Source: a virus
Length of the DNA: 24,160 nt
Direction: 5' to 3' (one strand)
Virus record (IMG/VR): IMGVR_UViG_3300028025_003953
Span: 1-24,160 of that record
Both the position numbers and the translations under genes were made by a program. The notes under the pieces are model-generated. The model did no database searches. It was not told where the DNA came from and saw nothing but the letters and a program-made list of their open reading frames with translations. Shown piece after piece: positions 8,952 through 16,957 of this stretch; position 1 is the stretch's first letter, and every line of letters starts with the position of its first letter.

Positions 8952-10157
8952 ATGTATAGCGTATCTGGATTTGATTCATCCGCGTTCAATGCGGCGCTAA
9001 CTGCACCTATTCGAGAAGTAAAAATGCGCGTAACAGCCCTCGACGGTAGCACGCTTCTCCCACTTGAGGAGATCACAAATGCTACCGTCGAAGGCAGTGT
9101 CTACGTTGATGCCGATCGAGCAACTCGCAGAACATGTCAGATTCGCGTCATTGACAAAGATGGCGAGTACACACCAAAGGGTTCTTCCTATGCTTCATAT
9201 GGAAAGAACGCTCTATTCTATTGGGACAAACTTCTCAAGGTAGAATATGGTCTAAAGGTCAACGGTTCATACGTTTATGTGCAACTTGGTATCTTTATGA
9301 TTGACCGAGTTGAGGTAGTTGCCGAGCGTGGCGCTGCGGTCATTAACGTAGACGGTATCGACCTTTGGAAGAAGTTCACATTCTCAGATTTTGCCGCGCC
9401 AGAATTTTGGACAAAAGGCACTCTGATCAAGACGGTTATTACCGATCTTGCCACTGATGCTGGGATTAGTTCCAGCCGTCTAAACCTTACTGCACTTGAC
9501 GAGAAGACCAATAACACTACTGCGGTAAGACTGGCAGCCGAGATGGGCGACAACAGAGGTGAGAAACTTCTGGAATGGGCTGAAACCTGGGCTGTCGATC
9601 TCTACTTTGATCGGAACGGCTACTTGGTAGCACGGGATAAGACTCAGTATCCATACAATGGTCTTGGCGGCGGTGCCGTTCATGAGTTTGTTGCGGGACA
9701 GAGTGCTGTGATGCTCGGAATTGTAAAATCCCAAACAGGGGATACAATTAAGAATCATATCCTTGTTATCGGAGAAGATCCAGACGGTAACAACGTTGCA
9801 AGAGCAGAGGCTCTTGATGGCAACGGAACGACCACATCAGCAAAATACTATACGAACTCTAATAGCCCAACCTCAATTGAGAGCATTGGAGATAGGGTCC
9901 TAGTTATCCGACAACGAACATCCGTTGTATCTCGGTGCCTAGAGCGCGCAAAAGCAGAACTTGCTAAAAACGTTCTAGTTGAGGAAGAGATTCGCCTGCC
10001 AGCAATCGTCAACCCGCTATTCGATGAATACGATGTTATTTCTATTGTCGAAAATAACAGCGGAACTAATGACTCGTATCAACTGAAAGCCTTTGATATC
10101 CCAATGCAAGGAAGTAGGCAGGAGTTGATCGTACGGAAGTCAAGGAGTATTTACTAA
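8952..10157 (+). CDS. Tail-tip hub-like protein
   Basis: A 401-residue protein following the Dit-like protein, where the tail hub or tail-associated protein (gp27-like fold) is normally encoded. Visible features are a beta-rich N-terminal half with a G-I-F-M-I-D-R segment, a central W-A-E-T-W-A-V-D-L-Y-F-D-R-N-G segment typical of hub second domains, and a C-terminal segment rich in V and E that ends in a basic tail. No peptidase or lysozyme domain is present. The call rests on position and overall character. ATG 8952 follows the previous TAG by one base, with GAGGT at 8939-8943. The stop shares one base with the next ATG (TAATG). Confidence 0.72.
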   Translation: MYSVSGFDSSAFNAALTAPIREVKMRVTALDGSTLLPLEEITNATVEGSVYVDADRATRRTCQIRVIDKDGEYTPKGSSYASYGKNALFYWDKLLKVEYGLKVNGSYVYVQLGIFMIDRVEVVAERGAAVINVDGIDLWKKFTFSDFAAPEFWTKGTLIKTVITDLATDAGISSSRLNLTALDEKTNNTTAVRLAAEMGDNRGEKLLEWAETWAVDLYFDRNGYLVARDKTQYPYNGLGGGAVHEFVAGQSAVMLGIVKSQTGDTIKNHILVIGEDPDGNNVARAEALDGNGTTTSAKYYTNSNSPTSIESIGDRVLVIRQRTSVVSRCLERAKAELAKNVLVEEEIRLPAIVNPLFDEYDVISIVENNSGTNDSYQLKAFDIPMQGSRQELIVRKSRSIY

Positions 10158-11098
10158 TGGCAAACCTTGGTGATAAGTCATTTGCTAAAGAACTGGCTCG
10201 ATCCATTGGTAACATTGTTGACCAAAGCGTTGGCAATGCTTCTGCTATTGATCGCTACCAGGCGAAAGTAATCTCTGTAGACACTACAGAGCACACTGCA
10301 TCCGTGTACATTGGTGGCTCTACCGACGCATCTACTGGCTTTAAGGTCCGTGGCATGCAGTTCCCATCTGCGAACGACCTTGTAATGGTCTGCATCGATG
10401 GAGACGATCGATGGATCGAGTCGGTAGTCCGACCAGTAGGCACTGGTGCTTACCCTTCCGTGACATTGGACTGGACAAATAACGAAGTCGATTTCACTGG
10501 AACTATTAGGCAAAATGGGGCTACGCTGCCACCTACTGGTTCAATCATTATGTGGGCAACTGCAACTGCGCCTACTGGATGGCTGTTCCTTAACGGAGCA
10601 ACCGTAAATCAGGCAGACTACCCAGCGTTGGCTTTGGTCTTTGGAGTGACCAGCGGAACTCTTACTCTTCCAGATATGCGCGATAGGTTTGTCGGAGGTC
10701 GGTCAGATACTGCACTAGGTTGGGCAAACAACACTGGTACAAGTGGTCCAAATGCACCGCACTCTCATACGACAAACATTGCCCACGGTCACGCTGATAA
10801 CTTCTCTGTTGGTAGCCACGCATCACACACGCATACTGTCGACCCAGCGCAAGTCACTAGCGGATACGCAGTATCTGACACAAGCGGCAATGGATCTACA
10901 TTTGCCTTTATTGTCAGCGGTGCAACATACCGAGCGCACACACACCTAGTTAACCCTTCATCAACAGTGTCGGGCGGACCAAGTGCTACGCTTTCTCATA
11001 CCGTTAGCGGTGCAGTTACAGCGCTGGGCGCTACGTCGGTAACGTCATCAGAGAACGCGCCGAAATCAACACTCTTAAACTTCATTATCAAAACCTAA
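10157..11098 (+). CDS. Tail protein with OB-like N-terminus and phage tail-collar domain
   Basis: 313 residues. Residues about 1-95 look like a small beta domain of the gpV/puncturing-device OB type (V-I-S-V-D-x-x-x-H-T-A-S-V-Y-I-G pattern). Residues about 126-185 match the phage tail-collar family well, with the G-S-I-I-M-W...A-P-x-G-W-L-F-L-N-G core and an L-P-D-M-R-D-R-F-V-G-G ending. The C-terminal third is rich in HxH pairs (near residues 200-225, 258 and 278), as in fibre tips that bind metal, such as T4 gp12. This suggests a receptor-contacting spike or short fibre built on the hub gene before it. The start is coupled to the upstream stop by one shared base. Confidence 0.85.
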   Translation: MANLGDKSFAKELARSIGNIVDQSVGNASAIDRYQAKVISVDTTEHTASVYIGGSTDASTGFKVRGMQFPSANDLVMVCIDGDDRWIESVVRPVGTGAYPSVTLDWTNNEVDFTGTIRQNGATLPPTGSIIMWATATAPTGWLFLNGATVNQADYPALALVFGVTSGTLTLPDMRDRFVGGRSDTALGWANNTGTSGPNAPHSHTTNIAHGHADNFSVGSHASHTHTVDPAQVTSGYAVSDTSGNGSTFAFIVSGATYRAHTHLVNPSSTVSGGPSATLSHTVSGAVTALGATSVTSSENAPKSTLLNFIIKT

Positions 11099-11107
11099 GG
11101 AGGTTGC

Positions 11108-11458
11108 ATGTCTGCATCGATTTACAACATTAATATTGAGCAGGGTGCGACCTTTACCAGGACAATTACCTGGAAAGATTCGGCTGGTGCTGCAATCAAT
11201 CTGACTGGCTACACCGCTCGGATGCAAATCCGTGAGCGAGTTGAGTCTTCAACTGCGCTAGTCAGCCTAACCCATGCAAGCGGAATCACGCTTGGTGGGG
11301 CTGCTGGAACTGTAGTGATTACCATTACAGCAACGCAGACAGACGCACTTCCTAATATGAAGAAGGGTGTCTACGATCTCGAGTTGGTAAGTAGCGGTGG
11401 AATCGTAACTCGCCTACTTCAGGGAGAGGTAGTGGTTAGCCCACAGGTTACGCGATGA
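11108..11458 (+). CDS. Small beta-sandwich tail/baseplate protein
   Basis: 116 residues, beta-rich, with a W-K-D-S-A-G-A-x-I-N-L-T-G-Y segment and an L-G-G-A-A-G-T-V-V-I-T-I segment that recur in small proteins beside phage fibre genes, similar in character to N-terminal domains of upper baseplate proteins. It is probably an adaptor between the tail tip and fibre. A perfect AAGGAGG lies at 11097-11103. Its stop overlaps the next start by 4 bases (ATGA), indicating translational coupling. The exact role is not known. Confidence 0.65.
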   Translation: MSASIYNINIEQGATFTRTITWKDSAGAAINLTGYTARMQIRERVESSTALVSLTHASGITLGGAAGTVVITITATQTDALPNMKKGVYDLELVSSGGIVTRLLQGEVVVSPQVTR

Positions 11459-11868
11459 GCGACCTGACGGTACAGAATAGCACTACCGTCGTAGAGGTCG
11501 TCGAAAATAATCCGATTATCTCTGTCGCTGAGTCCGTGGCAACGATCTCTGTATCGAGTATCGATAACTCGGTCGTTGTTCAGGACCAGCCAGCAGCATC
11601 GATTATCCTTAGCGCATCTGGTCCCCAAGGTCCTCAGGGTCCTGCTGGAACACCAGGTCTCGACGGCGACGCTCACCAGACGTATGTGTATAACCAGAAC
11701 ACTCCAAGCGCTACTTGGACGATCACGCATAATCTTACTGCATATCCTTCAGTAACTGTCATCGATAGTGCTGGAACCTATGTTATTGGCAATATTGAAT
11801 ACATCTCAAATAATGTATTGCAATTAACGTTTTCAGCAGCGTTTGCTGGACAAGCACTATTGAACTAA
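11455..11868 (+). CDS. Short fibre protein with collagen-like segment and beta head domain
   Basis: 137 residues. The N-terminal 50 residues are V/S-rich beta. A short collagen-like G-P-Q-G-P-Q-G-P-A-G run lies at about 55-70, a usual trimerising linker in phage fibres. The C-terminal domain (about 75-137) has the W-T-I-T-H-N-L ... V-x-V-I-D-S pattern common at phage fibre ends. A similar C-terminal domain ends the next gene. It is probably a trimeric fibre or a decoration tip. The start overlaps the upstream gene by 4 bases. Confidence 0.75.
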   Translation: MSDLTVQNSTTVVEVVENNPIISVAESVATISVSSIDNSVVVQDQPAASIILSASGPQGPQGPAGTPGLDGDAHQTYVYNQNTPSATWTITHNLTAYPSVTVIDSAGTYVIGNIEYISNNVLQLTFSAAFAGQALLN

Positions 11869-11877
11869 GGAGCAATC

Positions 11878-13215
11878 ATGGCTACAAAGTTTCTAACTAA
11901 TATTAACCTGAGCCAGAACGAACTGCAGAATGCCCGTGTTCAGAACCTTGCTTCTGATCCTGCTTCTCCAGTGGCAGGTCAGGTCTACTACAATACGACA
12001 AGCAATGCGCTCAAGTATTACAATGGCAGCGCGTGGACCACGCTCTCTACTGGCTCTGGAACTGTTACTTCAGTATCTGGAACTGGCGCAATCTCATCGA
12101 CTGGCGGGACTACCCCAACGATCAGCATTGCCGACGCATCCACAACGGTCAAGGGTGCTGTGCAACTCAGCGATTCTACCAGCACGACGAGCAGCATTCT
12201 TGCCGCTACGCCGACTGCGGTAAAGTCTGCGTATGACCTTGCAAACAGCAAGGCAAGCGCATCTGATGTTCATTACATTGGTACGACCAGCGTCGCTCTT
12301 AACCGAGCCTCTGGCAACCTCGCTCTTACGGGCATCTCAAGCGTCACGCTCCCTGGCTCAAGTTCTGGCAGCGCCCAGATCGTCCCAACCGCTGCTGCTG
12401 GAACTGGCACGGTCATTACCCTGCCAGCATCGAGCGGTACCGTAGCCCTTACTACGAGCAAGATCTCTGACTTTGCTTCTACCACTTCTGCAGAACTTGC
12501 TGGCGCAATCTCTGACGAGACTGGCACTGGAGCATTGGTCTTTGCAAATACGCCAACCCTTGTTACGCCAAACATTGGCGCAGCGACTGGTACGAGCCTT
12601 GTGCTTTCTGGCGACCTTACGGTCAACGGAACGACAACTACCGTCAACTCCACGACGCTATCGGTTGACGACAAGAACATCGAACTTGGTTCTGTTGAGA
12701 CACCAACCGATGTGACCGCAGACGGCGGCGGTATTACCCTTCGCGGCACGACCAACAAGACCCTCAACTGGGTTGACGCAACTGATTCTTGGACCTCCTC
12801 TGAGCACATGGCTCTTGCCTCTGGCAAAGACTTCAAGATCAATGGCGCAAGCGTGCTTAGCGCAACGACTCTCGGCAGCGGCGTAAGTGCCTCTAGCCTT
12901 ACCTCGGTCGGAACTATCACGACTGGCGTTTGGAACGGCACGGACATTGCCATCGCCGACGGCGGTACTGGTGCCAGCACTGCTGCTGGTGCAAAGACCA
13001 ACCTAGGATTTATGACCCGCTATGTAAGCACGGCAACGTGGACTGCTGGCGAAACGAAGACGATCACGCACTCGCTCGGGACGAAAGATGTTATTGTTAA
13101 CGTCTATGACTCGACCGATGCCATGGTTATCACAGACGTGGTTACAACGACCACCAGCGCAATTACGGTATACTGCAGCGTTGCTGGCGACTACCGAGTC
13201 GTCGTCATCGGGTAA
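11878..13215 (+). CDS. Tail fibre protein
   Basis: 445 residues, rich in Ser, Thr, Gly and Ala. Residues about 1-55 carry a Q-N-A-R-V-Q-N-L-A...P-V-x-G-Q-V-Y-Y-N-T segment typical of phage fibre N-termini. Residues about 88-121 match the short fibre repeat T-V-K-G-A-V-Q-L-S...A-T-P-T-A-V-K-S-A-Y-D-L. The middle holds beta-helix-like repeats (L-T-V-N-G-T-T-T-x-V-N and L-S-V-D-D-K-N-I-E-L). The C-terminal 60 residues form a beta domain with T-I-T-H-S-L and V-x-V-Y-D-S motifs like those of the preceding gene. It is likely a main host-recognition fibre. The start is preceded by AAGGAG. Confidence 0.85.
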   Translation: MATKFLTNINLSQNELQNARVQNLASDPASPVAGQVYYNTTSNALKYYNGSAWTTLSTGSGTVTSVSGTGAISSTGGTTPTISIADASTTVKGAVQLSDSTSTTSSILAATPTAVKSAYDLANSKASASDVHYIGTTSVALNRASGNLALTGISSVTLPGSSSGSAQIVPTAAAGTGTVITLPASSGTVALTTSKISDFASTTSAELAGAISDETGTGALVFANTPTLVTPNIGAATGTSLVLSGDLTVNGTTTTVNSTTLSVDDKNIELGSVETPTDVTADGGGITLRGTTNKTLNWVDATDSWTSSEHMALASGKDFKINGASVLSATTLGSGVSASSLTSVGTITTGVWNGTDIAIADGGTGASTAAGAKTNLGFMTRYVSTATWTAGETKTITHSLGTKDVIVNVYDSTDAMVITDVVTTTTSAITVYCSVAGDYRVVVIG

Positions 13216-13224
13216 GGTACCGCC

Positions 13225-13713
13225 ATGGTGAGAATCCTTAGCGACCTAAAACTAGACGCAGCCACAGACGACCTAACGGTTGACGGAAATATCACTTCTG
13301 CTGGATACATTACTAGCGGAAATCCATATGGGAGCGGAGCATCTAACTCTTCGGTTTCAGTTGGTTCAGTTGGTATCACGCCGCTAAATACTGGCATTTC
13401 CGTAACTGTTAGCCCCTCTTTTGTTGGTCAGAAGTTTCTTGTATCTTACTATGGGTCTTCAGTAACAAATACGTCAACAGTTCAGTATCTAATCCATAGC
13501 ATTACAGATACTGCAGGAAACACACTGAACTCTGGTAGAAACTTTTCAAACGGAAGCGGTGTCACTTTTACTAATGGATTTTTTATGCAGACTGTTTGGG
13601 TTGCCGACGCACTCGGGTCTAAAACATTCCAAGGTCGCGTACGAATGCAAAGTTCGACAGGCATTACAGTCACAATCTACAGTTATGGCATGACGTTTAT
13701 TCCATTTCCATAA
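13225..13713 (+). CDS. Putative fibre-associated protein, function unknown
   Basis: 162 residues, Ser/Thr/Gly-rich and beta-predicted. The first 30 residues (L-K-L-D-A-A-T-D-D-L-T-V-D-G-N-I-T-S-A-G-Y-I) repeat the beta-helix style found in the middle of the preceding fibre gene. The rest alternates hydrophobic and polar residues, ending in an aromatic/proline tail. It is most likely another fibre or receptor-binding component. It begins 9 bases after the fibre gene with only a weak TAAGG site upstream. Confidence 0.6.
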   Translation: MVRILSDLKLDAATDDLTVDGNITSAGYITSGNPYGSGASNSSVSVGSVGITPLNTGISVTVSPSFVGQKFLVSYYGSSVTNTSTVQYLIHSITDTAGNTLNSGRNFSNGSGVTFTNGFFMQTVWVADALGSKTFQGRVRMQSSTGITVTIYSYGMTFIPFP

Positions 13714-13720
13714 GGATCAT

Positions 13721-13873
13721 ATGATTTACAATATAATTGCAATCTGTAGAAATGAAGTATGCGAAGCAAAAGGCTTTGAAAATAGGTTTGAAGCCGAAGA
13801 CGTGGAAAACATGAAAATTATTTGTGGACCATGCTCGGTTGTAATTACTGACGTAAAAGTAAATGAGGAATAA
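13721..13873 (+). CDS. Small zinc-ribbon-like protein
   Basis: A 50-residue reading frame that I translated directly. It starts at ATG 13721 with AAGGAT upstream and ends at TAA 13871-13873. It contains C9-x4-C14 and C35-x2-C38, a spacing suited to one zinc ion, separated by an acidic middle. It fits without gaps between the fibre gene and the following small gene, which supports a real gene. Such small Zn ribbons are common in phages and have no settled function. Confidence 0.65.
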   Translation: MIYNIIAICRNEVCEAKGFENRFEAEDVENMKIICGPCSVVITDVKVNEE

Positions 13874-13874
13874 A

Positions 13875-14060
13875 ATGACCAAGAGTCAAGTAGATCTCAT
13901 CCTAGAGCGGCTTGACCGAATCGAGGGTGAACTAAACGAAATCAAACTAGAGTTAGCAGAAACGCGCGGAGCGTATCGTCTTGCAAAGTTTGTTATCGCC
14001 CTCCTGGGCTTAAGCGGACTTGGCGCTATCACTGCGTGGCTTTCTGGGCAAGGTAAATAA
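13875..14060 (+). CDS. XhlA/holin-like small membrane protein
   Basis: 61 residues when started at ATG 13875, which has GAGG at 13865-13868; an in-frame ATG at 13863 would add four residues but lies over that site. Residues 1-37 form a charged heptad helix (L-E-R-L-D-R-I-E-G-E-L-N-E-I-K), followed by one hydrophobic segment at about 40-57 and a short polar tail. This coiled coil plus single membrane helix is the layout of XhlA-type hemolysin/holin accessory proteins. It could assist lysis. The stop overlaps the next ATG by one base. Confidence 0.6.
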   Translation: MTKSQVDLILERLDRIEGELNEIKLELAETRGAYRLAKFVIALLGLSGLGAITAWLSGQGK

Positions 14061-14329
14061 TGTCTGAGCCGACGATTCATTATTTTGTTACTTACGCTAG
14101 TGACTACCCAGGCACCAATGGAGTTGACCATGCGTTCTTCTTGAACGCGATAACTTCTATCGATGGCGTGGGATACGCAAATGACTTTATCGATTCTCAT
14201 GACGCAAGCAATTGCAGTGTCGACCATGCTGCTACTTTGCAGGATTACCCAGTAACGGACGCGATGAAACTAAAAGTTCGTCGTAGCGTCTGGTCAGTAA
14301 TGAAAGCGATCGAAGAGAGAATGATCTAA
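14060..14329 (+). CDS. Hypothetical protein
   Basis: 89 residues, soluble, with an acidic middle and a basic helical C-terminus. I do not recognise it. It has no membrane segment or clear motif. Its start shares one base with the preceding stop and is helped by AAGG upstream, so it is probably co-translated with the holin-like gene. Confidence 0.6.
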   Translation: MSEPTIHYFVTYASDYPGTNGVDHAFFLNAITSIDGVGYANDFIDSHDASNCSVDHAATLQDYPVTDAMKLKVRRSVWSVMKAIEERMI

Positions 14330-14350
14330 TAATAGACTGAGGAGGTAAGT

Positions 14351-15514
14351 ATGAACCTACTCAGAGTTACTATAGTAACCGCGATGATCTTTACTGCCGC
14401 ATTCGTTGCGGCACTTTACTCAGCAAATCCAACGCTCGGCTCGGAGGGTGAGCCGCCATATTTTGTGAATCAAACACAAGATTACTGGATTGAACTCAGC
14501 GAACCTGGGACTTTGGAAATCTGGACAGATCTCTGCCCAGATTCCACAAGCGCTTGGTGCGACAATCTTGTGGACTCCATGCTCTGGCTTTACGACAATC
14601 AGGGAAACTTGATTGCCGCAAATGACGATGCTTGGACCGAACATACTGGGAACTACTCACTGGCTTCCTACATCATTATGAGGGACTTGCCAGCATCTGA
14701 GTATAGGCTACGGGCTGGTCGTTGCTGCGGCAACCCAGAGGCGCAGTTCTACAACAATGGTTCGTATTGGCTTTGGACAAATGTGGGTGCCACGATTGAT
14801 CCAAATCCACCTGATCCAGAGTGGACACCGACTCCGCCGCCACCGCCAACCCCTGAGCCGACACCGACTCCAGAGCCGACCATTGAGCCGACTCCAGAGC
14901 CTACCCCTACCGAGACACCAGAACCGCCTGCACCAAGCCCTAGCGTGGCTCCTAGCCCTACGCCAGAGCCTTCTGTAGAGCCATCCCCGACACCCCAACC
15001 GACTCCAGAGCCGACACCTGAGCCGACCCCTGAGCCAACGCCAGAGCCTACGCCAGAGCCAACGCCTGAGCCGACGCTGCCGCCAACGCCGCAGCCAAGC
15101 ATGGAGCCGTCAATTGAACCAACACCGAACCCGACTTCCACACCCGAGCCGTCGCCCGAAGCGACCGATTCGCCCGAGCCTGTGGTATCTCCTGATCCCA
15201 CTAGCGTTCCTTCTCCTGAGCCAGAGCAGCCCACTCTGCCGTCTCCCGTAGAGATTGCAAGTGCTGCTGTTGAGGCTGTCGGTGAAGCAGTCGCTGCTGT
15301 AGGCGAGGCTGTCAGTGAGGCAGTCGAAGTAGTTTCAAATCTTGGTAAAGACCTATCACCAGTTGAAAGGGAAAAGGCTCGCGAAGCCGTGCTACCAGCA
15401 ATCATTATTACTCAGGTAGCGCAGGCTGCTGTTGCTGCTGCTTCAATGGCAGCGCGACCGACACCTCCGCCTTCTGGGTCTAGCACGACCTCAAGGAGTA
15501 AGAGCAATGTTTAA
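14351..15514 (+). CDS. Secreted proline-rich protein with N-terminal beta domain
   Basis: 387 residues. Residues 1-25 form a signal peptide or membrane anchor (N-L-L-R, then a hydrophobic stretch). Residues about 35-145 look like a pre-peptidase/DVUA0089-type beta sandwich, with a D-S-M-L-W-L-Y-D-N-Q-G core followed by A-A-N-D-D, and four cysteines (62, 70, 125, 126) fitting disulfides outside the cell. Residues about 150-302 are a Pro-Thr-Glu-Ser linker containing six exact-period PTPE units. Residues about 305-340 form an Ala/Val/Glu amphipathic helix, and 350-375 a hydrophobic Ala-rich helix that could be membrane-bound. A phage protein that is exported and spans a cell wall could act in lysis, attachment or superinfection exclusion, but the role is unknown. 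A GAGGAGG site precedes ATG. Confidence 0.7.
   Translation: MNLLRVTIVTAMIFTAAFVAALYSANPTLGSEGEPPYFVNQTQDYWIELSEPGTLEIWTDLCPDSTSAWCDNLVDSMLWLYDNQGNLIAANDDAWTEHTGNYSLASYIIMRDLPASEYRLRAGRCCGNPEAQFYNNGSYWLWTNVGATIDPNPPDPEWTPTPPPPPTPEPTPTPEPTIEPTPEPTPTETPEPPAPSPSVAPSPTPEPSVEPSPTPQPTPEPTPEPTPEPTPEPTPEPTPEPTLPPTPQPSMEPSIEPTPNPTSTPEPSPEATDSPEPVVSPDPTSVPSPEPEQPTLPSPVEIASAAVEAVGEAVAAVGEAVSEAVEVVSNLGKDLSPVEREKAREAVLPAIIITQVAQAAVAAASMAARPTPPPSGSSTTSRSKSNV
14999..15070 (+). repeat. Six tandem 12-base repeats encoding PTPE
   Basis: Six consecutive 12-base units with consensus CCNACNCCNGAG are in frame with the secreted protein (residues 217-240). They differ mainly at third codon positions, so the array is held by protein selection and is not a very recent expansion. 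Further imperfect units flank it on both sides. Confidence 0.85.
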
Positions 15515-15677
15515 GAAGGCAGTAAACGATATCGTCGCCGCTGGCTGGACCATCTTTGGTCTTGCTATTGCATGGGCAGTTCTGCCCGACGGATCAACTC
15601 GTGACTTTGTTGGCACGACTCTGTTGATTCTAACAGTTCTCTGGGCAGCGACAATGCCGCTCAGGATCAAGGAGTAA
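15507..15677 (+). CDS. Small two-helix membrane protein, holin candidate
   Basis: 56 residues from ATG 15507, chosen because AAGGAG lies at 15493-15498; a longer in-frame ATG would overlap the upstream gene much more. Two hydrophobic segments (about 8-27 and 34-50) are joined by a short polar turn, with positive charges at both ends. This is the size and layout of small class II holins. It overlaps the secreted-protein gene by 8 bases and lies two genes before the endolysin, which supports a lysis or membrane role. Confidence 0.6.
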   Translation: MFKKAVNDIVAAGWTIFGLAIAWAVLPDGSTRDFVGTTLLILTVLWAATMPLRIKE

Positions 15678-15679
15678 TC

Positions 15680-15949
15680 ATGGCAGTAACGTCAAAGCAA
15701 GTATCAGTTGGAACTACCGCAACCGAGATTTTCACTGCAGACACTGATGGCAATCTGATTTACCTGACGATGGCTGATAGTGGCAATGTTCATCTTGGTG
15801 GCTCAGGTGTAACTACAAGCACTGGGATGCGCGTTGAACATTCTAATGGCATGCAGCCAATCGAAATCAAACTAAGTGCTGGAGAAGCACTTTATGGTGT
15901 CACTGGAACTGGCACAGAAGTTGTAACAGTTCTTATCACCCACTTTTAA
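15680..15949 (+). CDS. Small beta-rich phage protein
   Basis: 89 residues, almost entirely short beta strands and Gly/Thr turns, no signal or membrane segment. Its layout (T-A-T-E-I-F-T-A-D near the N-terminus, then a pseudo-repeat of strand-turn-strand) resembles small decoration or fibre-associated proteins found near phage tail and lysis genes. The function is not known. The start follows the previous stop by two bases, with GGAG at 15671-15674. Confidence 0.55.
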   Translation: MAVTSKQVSVGTTATEIFTADTDGNLIYLTMADSGNVHLGGSGVTTSTGMRVEHSNGMQPIEIKLSAGEALYGVTGTGTEVVTVLITHF

Positions 15950-15959
15950 GGAGAGACTC

Positions 15960-16595
15960 ATGAAGTTTAAGGTCAAGTCACAACTAGACCACGTTGAAAA
16001 GGGCGGAATTCTGGATGACTGCGGTCCTTCCAGCGTGGCTGCCCTAGTCGCTTGGGCATCAAAGTACAAGGTTGATCCCTCTGCTGCAGATGGAATCAAC
16101 GCAAAGGCAAAGGCAACTGGCTTTGTAGAGAAGCAGGGCGTATCCGATAACGGATCATCTCTTGCTGATCTTATTAAGACGGCAAAGGTCCTCGGCGCTA
16201 CCGCTCGATGGGCTAAGTCTTGGGATGATGTTGTCGCCTCTGCTACTCGCGGCGCTGGTATTGGCGTTTGGGTGCAGCAGCCTGTTGGCTATCCAGTAGG
16301 TCTAGAGATCTCTGAGTGGCACAAGCGCTGGGAGAAGTGGTGGGGTCCTAAGGGTGGCGGCGGGAAGAAAGACCCGAAGCACCTGAAGCAGGGCTACGGT
16401 CACATGACCGCTGCTGGTTGGGATGCCGTTGATGGCTGGCAGTGGGCTTGCCCAACTCGCTCAGGCAAAGGCAAGGAGCAGTTCGCCGTTAAGGTGACTG
16501 AGGCACAACTCAAGCAGATCGCCGACTCCAAGCGTATTGCTGGCAAGGACAAGGCTCTACCGCACAAGCACGTCATTATTGTTGAATGGAAGTAG
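15960..16595 (+). CDS. C39-like cysteine peptidase, probable endolysin
   Basis: 211 residues. A D-D-C-G-P-S-S motif places the likely catalytic Cys at 21, and Y-G-H-M-T places the catalytic His at 148 with Asp at 155 or 158 nearby. This is the Cys-His-Asp arrangement of C39/papain-like peptidases. Length and position, directly before a holin-like gene, fit an endolysin cleaving the peptide part of the cell wall. No signal peptide and no separate wall-binding domain were seen, so it would need a holin for export. An AAGGAGAG site precedes ATG. A C39-like peptidase acting on a protein instead cannot be excluded. Confidence 0.72.
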   Translation: MKFKVKSQLDHVEKGGILDDCGPSSVAALVAWASKYKVDPSAADGINAKAKATGFVEKQGVSDNGSSLADLIKTAKVLGATARWAKSWDDVVASATRGAGIGVWVQQPVGYPVGLEISEWHKRWEKWWGPKGGGGKKDPKHLKQGYGHMTAAGWDAVDGWQWACPTRSGKGKEQFAVKVTEAQLKQIADSKRIAGKDKALPHKHVIIVEWK

Positions 16596-16603
16596 GAGTA
16601 AAT

Positions 16604-16897
16604 ATGTACGCAGATCTTAAGGCATGGCTCAAGCATATCAAGGACAACACGGGCATCGATGAGGCGCTCGTTGAGTTCCTTCGCACCTTTGTGACGGTTG
16701 CAATCTCCGTCGCTCTTGGTCTTGGCATCCCGCTTCTGGACATTCAGGGCGGCGACTTCCGAACCATTCTGTCGGCTGGACTCGCTTCTGGTCTTCAGGT
16801 TCTGGTCAAGTACCTAGACCCAAAGAACAGCGCTTACGGCGTTAAGGAGAAGGCTCCTGAAGATCCTGATGCTGACAACGTTCAGTACGGTATCTAA
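16604..16897 (+). CDS. r1t-like holin
   Basis: 97 residues from ATG 16604, preceded by TAGGAGT. One segment (about 26-47) is hydrophobic, then a polar G-G-D-F turn leads to a second (about 53-69), followed by an acidic soluble tail. The order F-L-R-T-F-V...hydrophobic...D-x-R-T-I-L-S-A-G-L-A-S-G resembles r1t-type holins of phages of Gram-positive hosts. Its place directly after the endolysin and before the terminator supports this. It would form the membrane lesion that releases the endolysin. Confidence 0.75.
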   Translation: MYADLKAWLKHIKDNTGIDEALVEFLRTFVTVAISVALGLGIPLLDIQGGDFRTILSAGLASGLQVLVKYLDPKNSAYGVKEKAPEDPDADNVQYGI

Positions 16898-16912
16898 TCG
16901 TTAAATAAAACT

Positions 16913-16957
16913 CGCCCCCTTCAGGCTTCGTGCCTGTTGGGGGCGGTTTTTACTTTT
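16913..16957. terminator. Bidirectional terminator between convergent units
   Basis: A 7-pair outer stem (16913-16919 with 16939-16945) and 5-pair inner stem (16922-16926 with 16932-16936) with a 2x2 internal loop are followed by TTTTT at 16947-16951 on the plus strand. On the minus strand the hairpin is followed by a TTTT-rich stretch, so it can end both converging transcription units. The TAA of the minus-strand gene ending at 16950 lies inside the plus-strand T-run. Confidence 0.85.

Noticed and set aside
12273-13001. 242-residue minus-strand frame in the fibre gene
   Set aside because: Val/Pro/Ser-rich shadow of a Thr/Ser-rich gene, with no start site or neighbour.
14999-15070. CRISPR-like short tandem repeat
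   Set aside because: Units are contiguous, 12 bases, in frame and without spacers; this is a coding repeat.
14749-15405. 218-residue minus-strand frame with Gly-Ser-Gly-Val repeats
   Set aside because: It is the antisense of the PTPE repeat, which gives a repetitive frame without stops; no ribosome site.
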